Positions 15,760-22,691 of a stretch of DNA of 26,090 nucleotides are shown piece by piece (the first letter of the stretch is position 1; the number at the start of each line of letters is the position of its first letter). Position numbers and translations under genes: made by a program. Location: contig CAJUED010000053.1 in the NCBI GenBank assembly GCA_910585075.1, forward strand, positions 1,247-27,336. The letters are read 5' to 3'. The notes beneath the pieces are model-generated. The model was not told the DNA's origin. It saw only the letters and a list, made by a program, of their open reading frames with translations, and did not search any database. Source of the DNA: an uncultured Lachnospiraceae bacterium (GTDB taxonomy: Bacteria; Bacillota; Clostridia; Lachnospirales; Lachnospiraceae).

Positions 15760-18027
15760 TTATTTTTTATCGAATCGAATCAGTTTGGCGTTCAGACTCT
15801 CTATAAAGCCTTCCGGAGCCAGCGAGCCGGCCATTGCCATGGACCTTTCCAGAGTCATGGCCTTCATCATGTCCCACATACCTTCCCCGGGCTTTACTTT
15901 CATATTCATGGTGAGCTTAATAGCTTCCGTGACAACCTCCATTGCCTCCGGACACTTGGAAATTTCTTCCATAGTGTCTTTTACACTGTATTTGCCCTCC
16001 GGGAATTCCATAGGTGCTTTTAAGTCCATATCTCCAACCAGACTAAACCAGTTGGCAACACCCTCAGCTCTCTCATTTACCTCGGGAAGCACATAGATAG
16101 CGGGCTCTTTCTCAACCTTTTCCAGAGTCATAACATCCTTAAGGTCTCCTGCCGCAGCCACAACCGTATTAAAGCCGTCCTCTAAAGCCACCGTAAATAC
16201 GAACACCTTATCCGCTGATTTTTCTTCCACCTGTTTGCCGTTTAAGTATAATGTAACCGAAGGCTGGTTGGAATATACACGGATCTCTGTGGTTTCCCCT
16301 GCGCGCTGGGCATAACGCCTTCCGCAAAGGTGAACCATGGGCTCTTTGTTCCAGTATGCTTTGTAAATATAATAGCTGTCCTTTTTGGTCTTCCGGTCTA
16401 TGGTGACAAGGCCCTTATTGTTACGGCCTGCCACGCCGCCCTCGTCACGGGCCGCACAGCCGAAATCAAACATATTCCATACATGGCTGGACCAAATCCA
16501 TGGACGCTCGTCCAAAACCTTTGCCATATGCTCATGATACAACGCCTGATATTCCTCGCTGTAATCCTTGCAGGCAGGATTGGGGCCGTGATAAGTGATA
16601 ATACCCTCACAGCCGTACTCGGAAAGGCCAAGACAGATTTCCGGATGAGCCTTGTGGAACATATCAAGCCATGGGCCGTTGTCCTCCATCTTGCCGCCGT
16701 ACCAGCCAAAATAATGATTATAACTTTCGATATCTGTAATGCCATGCATAGGGCTTTCCACCGGCGTCATGGACACATGGGCTATGGTGGTGAGACGCGT
16801 AGGGTCAAGCTCCTTGCAAAGAGCATTTAATTCCACATGATTTTCCACCAGTTTATCGGAAATACCGCCAATCAAAATCTCATTGGACACGCCCCAGAAC
16901 ATGATGGAAGGATGATTATAGTTCTGGATAATCAGCTCCTTCATCTGGCTGATGCAGTTCTGATGCGCATCCGGGTCCTTGTTAAATACACTGATAAAAG
17001 GAATCTCCGCCCAAACCGCAAATCCCAGTTCGTCACAGGCGTCATAAAAATCCTGGGAATGCTGATAATGGGCAAGACGAATGGTATTTGCCCCCAGCTC
17101 CTTAATAATTCTGGCGTCGTCATAATGCTGCTCTCTGGTCAGGGCATTGCCCACATACAGCCTGTCCTGATGACGGCTTACGCCGCGCAGAGGCGTCTCC
17201 ACGCCGTTAATAATAAACCCTTTGTCAGGGTCACAGGAAAAGCTTCGAAGGCCAATCCTTGCGGATACTTCGTCATAAGCTTCGTTTCTGCGCTGTAAGG
17301 TCGCTGTCACAGTATACAGATAAGGATTGTCGATATCCCATTTAACCGCATCCGGTACATAAACCGTAACCTTGGTATTATCCGCAGGACGTACCGCAGA
17401 TGCAACCTCTTTACCCTCCGCATCTTTAATGGAATACATAACGGTAAAATTCTCATCCGGGTTCTTTACCCAGGATTCCATGGTAAAAGCTCCGGCGCCG
17501 CAGTCACATACCTTGGGTGTTACCTGAAGGCCCGGGCCTCCGTAATAATCCAAATCGAAGTGAGTATCCGGAACACTTAGAAGGTTCACACCCCTGTACA
17601 GTCCGCCGTAAAATGTAAAGTCGGCTGACTGGGGATATACGCTTTCCTTCCGCTCATTGCTGCAGGCAACCGCCAGAAGATTATCTTCTCCGTCCTTACA
17701 CAGGTCTGTCACATCCGCACGGAAAATGGAATAACCCCCTTCATGGTACACCACTTCCTTACCGTTCACATATACCGTTGCCTGTTGCCCGGCTGCCAGA
17801 ATCTCCACATATACTCTGCCGCCTTTAAGAGGCTGCCTGGGAGTGGCAAAACTCTTAGCATACCAGTACTTTCCACGGTTGTAGCTTCCGTTGCCGTCAT
17901 GGCCGTCCACAGCATTCCAGGTGTGGGGCAGGTCAATCTTCTCCCAATCCTGTGGTAAGCTTTCCGGCAGGCCCACATCTTTCCCCATAAACCGCCAGTC
18001 TTTGTTCAGATTAATCACTTTGCGCAT
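15760..18027 (-). CDS. Glycoside hydrolase family 2 (beta-galactosidase-like)
   Basis: A 755-residue protein from ATG 18027, with GGAGG 11 bases upstream; the ATG seven codons earlier has no ribosome binding site. The GH2 sugar-binding jelly roll spans about 5-165 (LNKDWRF, PHTWNAVDG, GKYWYAKSF), then an immunoglobulin-like domain (about 180-265) and a TIM barrel (about 270-590). The acid/base glutamate is Glu 383 in WGVSNE and the nucleophile Glu 470 in GLSEYGCEG. GRNNKGLVTIDRKTKKD precedes a C-terminal beta domain. The last ~100 residues (from about 655) form an unusual Met-rich, mostly helical tail. There is no signal peptide, so it is cytoplasmic. GH2 also includes beta-glucuronidases and mannosidases. 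Beta-galactosidase is the more likely reading, but specificity is not proven. It forms an operon with the symporter downstream. Confidence 0.9.
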   Translation of the reverse strand: MRKVINLNKDWRFMGKDVGLPESLPQDWEKIDLPHTWNAVDGHDGNGSYNRGKYWYAKSFATPRQPLKGGRVYVEILAAGQQATVYVNGKEVVYHEGGYSIFRADVTDLCKDGEDNLLAVACSNERKESVYPQSADFTFYGGLYRGVNLLSVPDTHFDLDYYGGPGLQVTPKVCDCGAGAFTMESWVKNPDENFTVMYSIKDAEGKEVASAVRPADNTKVTVYVPDAVKWDIDNPYLYTVTATLQRRNEAYDEVSARIGLRSFSCDPDKGFIINGVETPLRGVSRHQDRLYVGNALTREQHYDDARIIKELGANTIRLAHYQHSQDFYDACDELGFAVWAEIPFISVFNKDPDAHQNCISQMKELIIQNYNHPSIMFWGVSNEILIGGISDKLVENHVELNALCKELDPTRLTTIAHVSMTPVESPMHGITDIESYNHYFGWYGGKMEDNGPWLDMFHKAHPEICLGLSEYGCEGIITYHGPNPACKDYSEEYQALYHEHMAKVLDERPWIWSSHVWNMFDFGCAARDEGGVAGRNNKGLVTIDRKTKKDSYYIYKAYWNKEPMVHLCGRRYAQRAGETTEIRVYSNQPSVTLYLNGKQVEEKSADKVFVFTVALEDGFNTVVAAAGDLKDVMTLEKVEKEPAIYVLPEVNERAEGVANWFSLVGDMDLKAPMEFPEGKYSVKDTMEEISKCPEAMEVVTEAIKLTMNMKVKPGEGMWDMMKAMTLERSMAMAGSLAPEGFIESLNAKLIRFDKK

Positions 18028-18104
18028 ACTTTTACTTTCCTCCTTCATTTTTTTCTTTGCATGAATCTATATAAAATACCTCCCCATAAGTATTCCACTG
18101 ACCC

Positions 18105-18142
18105 ATGCGTCATTTGAATGTCAAAAAATTCCAAAGACGCAT
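18105..18142. promoter_or_regulatory. Inverted repeat in the GH2 leader
   Basis: ATGCGTC (18105-18111) and GACGCAT (18136-18142) form a perfect 7-bp inverted repeat with 24 bases between, just downstream of the GH2 promoter -10. It may be a regulator site or a leader hairpin. Confidence 0.4.
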
Positions 18143-18148
18143 AAGCTT

Positions 18149-18192
18149 ATTATACAATTTCCATAATAAATTGCAATCGCATTTTTTGTCAA
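18149..18192 (-). promoter_or_regulatory. Promoter(s) of the GH2-symporter operon
   Basis: On the minus strand two overlapping sigma-A arrangements exist. One is TTGACA (18192-18187) with an 18-bp spacer to TATTAT (18168-18163). The other is TTGCAA (18176-18171) with a 16-bp spacer to a consensus TATAAT (18154-18149). Either would start transcription about 100-130 bp ahead of the GH2 gene. Confidence 0.7.
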
Positions 18193-18243
18193 ACCAATAA
18201 TTTGAATAATTTTACATCAAAAATATCCTATAATTACACAAAA

Positions 18244-18263
18244 TTTGACAAACACGTGTCAAA
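18244..18263. promoter_or_regulatory. Palindromic candidate operator upstream of GH2
   Basis: TTTGACA and TGTCAAA form perfect 7-bp arms around a six-base centre. It lies about 50 bp upstream of the GH2 promoter -35, where an activator would bind, and about 35 bp beyond the fab-operon terminator. No regulator gene for this locus is present in the window. Confidence 0.5.
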
Positions 18264-18296
18264 TACCGTCATTCATCCCGGACGGATTTACCGCAT

Positions 18297-18336
18297 AAAA
18301 AAACCAACAGAAGATATGTTTATTTTCTCCTGTTGG
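18297..18336 (-). terminator. Terminator of the fatty-acid operon
   Basis: On the minus strand CCAACAGGAGA (18336-18326) pairs with TCTTCTGTTGG (18314-18304) with one mismatch, and seven T residues follow (18303-18297). It lies 19 bp past the stop codon of the small gene that ends the cluster. Confidence 0.88.
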
Positions 18337-18355
18337 TACTTTTATATAATGAACG

Positions 18356-18658
18356 TTAGCGTGGAAAGCATGCTTGCATGTTTGATGCTTTCCAAAATGA
18401 TTCCCGGCTTTCATACTGTTCATTGAGCCAGTCCGCCGCCAGCTCCACTCCCTCAGACGAAAAGGGAAATTCCTTTCTCTGCTTTTTTTCTTCCGCAGTC
18501 TTTGCGTAGCAATAGGGTTCCGGCCAGATAATTACTTCCAAAACACTTTCTTCACCGGTTTCCTTCTTTTTCAGCATATACCGCATTCCGTCCATGCTGC
18601 CGGAATATTCCTCTTTTTTAATATAATTCAGAACATGAAACTTTTCTTTATCTATCAT
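18356..18658 (-). CDS. Small conserved-looking protein of unknown function
   Basis: A 100-residue protein from ATG 18658, with GGAGGGGG about a dozen bases upstream; the longer in-frame version would overlap the marR-type gene. It opens MIDKEKFHVLNYIKKEEYSGSMDG, followed by a beta-rich, hydrophilic stretch ending VLEVIIWPEPYCYAKT and a helical C-terminus with SSEGVELAADWLNEQY. There is no signal peptide, membrane segment or metal motif, and I do not recognise the family. It starts 25 bp past the MarR stop codon and precedes the operon terminator, so it is probably co-transcribed with the regulator. Its last codons carry an inverted repeat (GGAAAGCAT/ATGCTTTCC), so a hairpin overlaps the end of the gene. 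Confidence 0.72.
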   Translation of the reverse strand: MIDKEKFHVLNYIKKEEYSGSMDGMRYMLKKKETGEESVLEVIIWPEPYCYAKTAEEKKQRKEFPFSSEGVELAADWLNEQYESRESFWKASNMQACFPR

Positions 18659-18683
18659 TGTACCGACAGTCCCCCTCCGCCGC

Positions 18684-19127
18684 CTACTTCTTTTTGTGGC
18701 TGTTAAAATAATCCACAAGCCCCTGCAGAGACTGAATCAATATCCCTGCCTCCTGCTGGTCAAACTGGGCCATGGCCGACTGAATCATTTCTTCATGAAA
18801 CTTCCGGTGATGGGCGTAAGCCTTTTCCCCCTTTTCCGTCAGAGAAAGCAGAACCAGCCTTTTATCCTCATCGCTCCGCTCCCGCAGAACATATCCCGTT
18901 CTTGTCAGCCTGTCAATGGATTTGGTAAGGGTTCCCATGGTCACGGAAAGCTTTTTGGCCACCACCGAACTTGGTTTTGGATCCCCGCATTCAATGGCTT
19001 CTATCACATGCATATCATTCATGGTGATATCCGTAAATTCCCCACTAATCAGAGCATCCTGCTCAATATTCATAATGTTGCGGAACAAAGTCACAAGCAA
19101 CGTATTCAGCGTCTGATTCGTTTCCAT
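18684..19127 (-). CDS. MarR-family transcriptional regulator
   Basis: A 147-residue protein from ATG 19127, with GGAGG six bases upstream; the extension to 19247 reads through repeat DNA and is not protein-like. It has the MarR layout: N-terminal dimer helix, then a winged helix with VIEAIECGDPKPSSVVAKKLSVTMGTLTKSIDRLTRTGYVLRERSDEDKRLVLLSLTEKG (about 40-100; recognition helix SVTMGTLTKSIDRL and wing RSDEDKRLVLLSLT), and a C-terminal dimer helix. In streptococci and relatives the MarR protein FabT, encoded in the fab cluster, represses fatty-acid synthesis. This gene follows fabH, so the same role is likely, but its operator is not known. Palindromes between accDA and fabH are candidates. Confidence 0.88.
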   Translation of the reverse strand: METNQTLNTLLVTLFRNIMNIEQDALISGEFTDITMNDMHVIEAIECGDPKPSSVVAKKLSVTMGTLTKSIDRLTRTGYVLRERSDEDKRLVLLSLTEKGEKAYAHHRKFHEEMIQSAMAQFDQQEAGILIQSLQGLVDYFNSHKKK

Positions 19128-19181
19128 TACTACCCTCCATAATTTTTCTGACTCATGCGGAGAATGCCCGAACAGGTATTC

Positions 19182-19290
19182 TTCTAAACATTCAGCACCT
19201 CTTAGGCGGCGTCCTCCGACACCTGGGCTGTTCCAAACATTTAGCAACTCTTAGGCGGCGTCCTTTACCGCCTTAGAGTTCCTTAATGTT
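19182..19290. repeat. Triplicated arm between fabH and the MarR gene
   Basis: A 34-bp unit at 19182-19215 recurs at 19231-19264 with three differences. A 23-bp inverted copy stands at 19268-19290, matching 19236-19258 with three mismatches and a nine-base loop. On the transcribed minus strand this makes a long hairpin beginning four bases after the fabH stop codon. The farther copy can pair instead. No T run follows. Confidence 0.75.
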
Positions 19291-19293
19291 ATA

Positions 19294-20289
19294 TTACCAG
19301 GTCAGCACAGCCGCTCCCCAGGTAAGTCCCGCTCCAAAACCGGCCAGCACAATCTTATCGCCTCTTTGCAGTTTTCCGTCTTTGTTTACATGATCCAACA
19401 AAATCGGCACACTTGCTGCTGATATATTACCACATTTTTGAAGATTTGTGGGAAACTTTTCCATAGGCTGGCCAATCTTTTTGGCCACCGCCTCTATAAT
19501 TCTTATGTTTGCCTGATGAAGTACAAAATATTTCACCTCGTCCGGGGAAATTTTTGCTTCCTTAAGCACCTGCAAAATAGCCTGTGGCACCGTCCTTACC
19601 GCAAACCGGAAAACTGCCTGCCCGTCCATTTTTAAATAAGAAATCTCATTTTGCAGTTCCCCTCTTGCAAAGGACTCCCTTGTAAAGGGAGTGTTTACCG
19701 GCCTGTTCTCACAGGTCAGCGCCTCCCCGCGCCCCCCGTCGGAGCCCTGTACCATATGTAAAATACCGGTTTCTTCCTTCCGCACAACAGCCGCTCCAGC
19801 CCCGTCTCCAAAAAGCACGCAGGTACCACGGTCTTTCCAATCCACCATTTTCGATAAAGTTTCCGCTCCCACAATCAAAGCCGTTTTCGCCCTTCCCGAC
19901 TGGAAATAGGCGTCTGCAATGGTCAGCCCAAAGAGAAAGCCTGCGCAGGCGGCATTCACATCAAAGGCAACCGCGTTCACCATGAGAAGCTCCCTTTGTA
20001 TTTCACAGGCGGTAGAAGGAAAATGCTTATCTCCGGAAACAGTACCCACAATGATCAAATCAATCTCCGAAGGCTCTACCCCCGCTTCCTTCATGGCTCT
20101 CCCGGCAGCCGCTGCCGCCATGGAGGTAGTGGTTTCCTTTACTGCAATATGTCTTTGTCTGATTCCGGTACGGCTCCTAATCCATTCATCCGTAGTGTCC
20201 ATCATCTGCTCTAACTTTTTATTTGTGACGACCAGTTCGGGAAGGGCGCTTCCCGTCCCAATTATTTTTAACGGCATTTTTATAACCAT
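19294..20289 (-). CDS. fabH: Beta-ketoacyl-ACP synthase III
   Basis: A 331-residue thiolase-fold enzyme that condenses acetyl-CoA (or a branched primer) with malonyl-ACP to start fatty-acid synthesis. The Cys-His-Asn triad is visible: Cys 115 in NAACAG, His 258 in LHQAN and Asn 288 in CGNIS. DTTDEWIRSRTGIRQRH (about 31-47) and GDGAGA (161-166) are family landmarks. The start is ambiguous: ATG 20289 follows AAAGGAG by one base, too close, while an ATG four codons later (MPLKIIGTG) has a 13-base spacing and fits the family's N-terminus better. In many Clostridia fabH heads the operon. Here it follows accDA at 120 bp, with palindromes in the gap that suggest separate control. Confidence 0.95.
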   Translation of the reverse strand: MVIKMPLKIIGTGSALPELVVTNKKLEQMMDTTDEWIRSRTGIRQRHIAVKETTTSMAAAAAGRAMKEAGVEPSEIDLIIVGTVSGDKHFPSTACEIQRELLMVNAVAFDVNAACAGFLFGLTIADAYFQSGRAKTALIVGAETLSKMVDWKDRGTCVLFGDGAGAAVVRKEETGILHMVQGSDGGRGEALTCENRPVNTPFTRESFARGELQNEISYLKMDGQAVFRFAVRTVPQAILQVLKEAKISPDEVKYFVLHQANIRIIEAVAKKIGQPMEKFPTNLQKCGNISAASVPILLDHVNKDGKLQRGDKIVLAGFGAGLTWGAAVLTW

Positions 20290-20303
20290 GCTCCTTTCTA
20301 CGC

Positions 20304-20375
20304 GCGCAAATTTGTGCCCGGCGCAAATTTCAGCTGAACTTGTTCAGTATGTTGAAAGAATGCAATTCTTTCAAC
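20304..20375. promoter_or_regulatory. Cluster of palindromes between accDA and fabH
   Basis: Three structures lie in 72 bp. GCGCAAATTT is directly repeated (20304-20313 and 20321-20330), the first within a near palindrome. CTGAAC-TT-GTTCAG (20334-20347) is a perfect 14-bp palindrome. GTTGAAAGAAT-GCA-ATTCTTTCAAC (20351-20375) has perfect 11-bp arms. No T run follows the last on the transcribed strand, so it is not a standard terminator. These are candidate operators for the MarR-type regulator downstream. Confidence 0.5.
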
Positions 20376-20409
20376 CTTTCCTCCGTCTTTTCAAATTCCT
20401 TTTATACTT

Positions 20410-22176
20410 TTAGAATTTCCGGAATCTATCATAACGGCTCTGAGCAATCTCCTCGCCGCTCATCCCATCAAACTTTTTCAGGAATCGGGTCATGTGATAT
20501 TTCAGATACCCTGCAATATCCTCCACCGTATCCGGCCCCGCACTGCCATACTCGGGGACAATCTCCTCAATCACTTTAAGCCTCTTTAAGTCTTCCGCCG
20601 TGATTCCCATAACCTGTGCCGCTTCCTGGGCCCGCTTTCCATCCTTCCACAAAATGGATGCAAAGCCCTCGGGAGAGAGAATGGAATAGGTGGAATTTTC
20701 CAGCATCCACACCTCATTGGCTAGGGCAAGGCCCAAAGCGCCGCCGCTTCCCCCTTCTCCGATCACAATAGACAGAACCGGAACCTTAAGCCCTGACATT
20801 TCGAACAGGTTTCTAGCGATTGCCTCACCCTGGCCTCTCTCCTCGGCTTCCATCCCCGGATAAGCCCCCGATGTATTGATAAAACAGATAACAGGACGGT
20901 GGAACTTCTCCGCCTGCTCCATCAGACGAAGGGCCTTCCGATAGCCCTCAGGAGATGTCATTCCATAATTGCGAAGCACGCATTCTTTTACGTCATTCCC
21001 CTTTTGCACGCCGATCACCGTGACCGGCTGTCCGTAAAGCCATGCGATACCTCCTACAATGGTCTTGTCATCCCTGAAATTCCTGTCTCCGTGGAGTTCC
21101 AAAAAATCATCAAAAATCAAATCAATATACGTAAGGGTGGAAGGTCTTGTAAGGCTTCTTGCCTCCTTAACTTTATCCCATGCACTTTTTATGGGCGCCT
21201 TGGCAAGCCGCTCCCTGTCAGGCTCCGTAGGAACGAATTTGGGAATCTCCTGGGTAAAATCGCCAAATGCAGGATTTCTCATGGAAACTCTGTGAGATTT
21301 TAAAATATGGTACAGGGTGCTCTTTAATTCATCCCTCTCCACAACGCCATCTGCAAAGCCATGCTCTAACTGAAATTCCGCTCTCTGAAAGCCCGCCGGA
21401 AGCTTCTGCCCAATGGTCTGTTCAATCACCCTTGGCCCTGCAAATCCAATCAGCGCGCCGGGCTCAGCCAGAATAATATCCCCCAGCATGGCAAAGCTTG
21501 CCGTCACCCCTCCCGTGGTGGGGTCCGTAAGCACACTTACATACAAAAGCCCTGCCTGGGCATGCTTTTTCAGGGCAGCCGAGGTTTTTGCCATCTGCAT
21601 CAGGGAAATAATTCCCTCCTGCATTCTGGCTCCTCCCGAACAGCAGAACAAAACCACAGGAAGACCTGTCCGGGTAGCCCGTTCCACTGCGCTGGCAATC
21701 TTTTCCCCCACCACATGGCCCATACTTCCCATCAGGAATCTGGAATCGCACACACCAAGGCATACCTTTTCCCCAAAGATTCTGCCTTCACCTACCGTAA
21801 CGCCTTCATGGAGGCCTGTTTTTTCCCTGACACTCTCAAGCTTTTCCTCATAGCCCGGAAAATCCAGGGGATTGCTGGCCGGTAAATCCTCAAACCAGGG
21901 CGTAAAGGTTCCCTTATCGCAGACCATGCGGATCCTGTTTTTTGTCCTGACCCTGAAATAACTGCCGCAGGCCGTGCAAATGTAATGATTCACTATAGCG
22001 TCGGCCTTGCTTATCTCTTTTCCGCAGTCGGGACACACAATCCATGGGGTGGCCTGTGATGCATCTTTCTCTTTCCCCGGCTTCTCAATCTTCTTTTCCT
22101 CATCCGCAATGTTCTTTTTTGATATATCTGTCCCTTTTACATGTATATATTTATTCTTACGAAACAGTGCTGACAT
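20410..22176 (-). CDS. accDA: Fused acetyl-CoA carboxyltransferase, beta and alpha subunits
   Basis: A 588-residue protein from ATG 22176, with GGAGG seven bases upstream; the in-frame ATG at 22206 has no ribosome binding site. The N-terminal half is AccD: a four-cysteine zinc ribbon (CPDC at 48-51, CTAC at 67-70), then a crotonase-fold domain with GARMQEG and DPTTGGVTASFAMLGD. The C-terminal half (from about 320) is AccA: FLELHGDRNFRDD, INTSGAYPGMEAEERGQ, and GEGGSGGALGLA. Together they transfer the carboxyl group from carboxybiotin to acetyl-CoA, giving malonyl-CoA. Most bacteria encode the two as separate genes; a single polypeptide guarantees equal amounts. The partners AccB and AccC are not in this cluster. 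It follows fabZ by about 80 bp. Confidence 0.95.
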   Translation of the reverse strand: MSALFRKNKYIHVKGTDISKKNIADEEKKIEKPGKEKDASQATPWIVCPDCGKEISKADAIVNHYICTACGSYFRVRTKNRIRMVCDKGTFTPWFEDLPASNPLDFPGYEEKLESVREKTGLHEGVTVGEGRIFGEKVCLGVCDSRFLMGSMGHVVGEKIASAVERATRTGLPVVLFCCSGGARMQEGIISLMQMAKTSAALKKHAQAGLLYVSVLTDPTTGGVTASFAMLGDIILAEPGALIGFAGPRVIEQTIGQKLPAGFQRAEFQLEHGFADGVVERDELKSTLYHILKSHRVSMRNPAFGDFTQEIPKFVPTEPDRERLAKAPIKSAWDKVKEARSLTRPSTLTYIDLIFDDFLELHGDRNFRDDKTIVGGIAWLYGQPVTVIGVQKGNDVKECVLRNYGMTSPEGYRKALRLMEQAEKFHRPVICFINTSGAYPGMEAEERGQGEAIARNLFEMSGLKVPVLSIVIGEGGSGGALGLALANEVWMLENSTYSILSPEGFASILWKDGKRAQEAAQVMGITAEDLKRLKVIEEIVPEYGSAGPDTVEDIAGYLKYHMTRFLKKFDGMSGEEIAQSRYDRFRKF

Positions 22177-22256
22177 TTTTAAACCTCCATATATAGCCAC
22201 AGTCATCCTGCATCAAGCTTTTCTCATTTTCCGGACCGGCACAGCATTTTCCAAAA

Positions 22257-22685
22257 TTACGAAACCGCGAAAGTAAGCTCCGCCTGCACGGCTATTTTCC
22301 CGTCCACCGTGGCGGTTGCCTTTCCCACGCCGATACTTCCCTTTTGCTTGATAATCTCCGTCTCCAGCATAAGTACATCGCCGGGCACCACCTTTTTCTT
22401 AAACTTTGCAGACTGAATCGCCGCAAAGTAAGCGGTTTTTCCTTTGTTTTCCTCAAGACTTAAAATTGCCACCGCACCGGCCTGGGCAAGGGCCTCCACA
22501 ATCAGCACCCCTGGCATCACCGGTTCCCCGGGAAAATGTCCCTGAAAAAAGGGCTCATTGTAAGACACACATTTCTTTGCCACCGTGCGCTTTCCCGGCT
22601 CCAATTCCTCCACCGTATCAAGCAGCATAAAAGGCTGCCTGTGGGGGATAATCTCCATAATTTCCTTGGCCGACATTAAAGACAT
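22257..22685 (-). CDS. fabZ: 3-hydroxyacyl-ACP dehydratase
   Basis: A 142-residue hot-dog-fold enzyme that removes water from 3-hydroxyacyl-ACP. The N-terminus has IIPHRQPFMLLD. The catalytic pair is His 50 in GHFPGEPVMPGVL and Glu 64 in EALAQAG. The length is that of FabZ rather than the longer FabA, so isomerase activity is not expected. It begins six bases after the fabF stop codon, so translation is probably coupled. In many Clostridia accB sits just before and accC just after fabZ; both are absent here. Confidence 0.96.
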   Translation of the reverse strand: MSLMSAKEIMEIIPHRQPFMLLDTVEELEPGKRTVAKKCVSYNEPFFQGHFPGEPVMPGVLIVEALAQAGAVAILSLEENKGKTAYFAAIQSAKFKKKVVPGDVLMLETEIIKQKGSIGVGKATATVDGKIAVQAELTFAVS

Positions 22686-22691
22686 TATTTT

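Noticed and set aside
19128..19247. N-terminal extension of the MarR-type gene
   Set aside because: It translates the repeat DNA, whereas the ATG at 19127 has a good ribosome binding site and fits the family.
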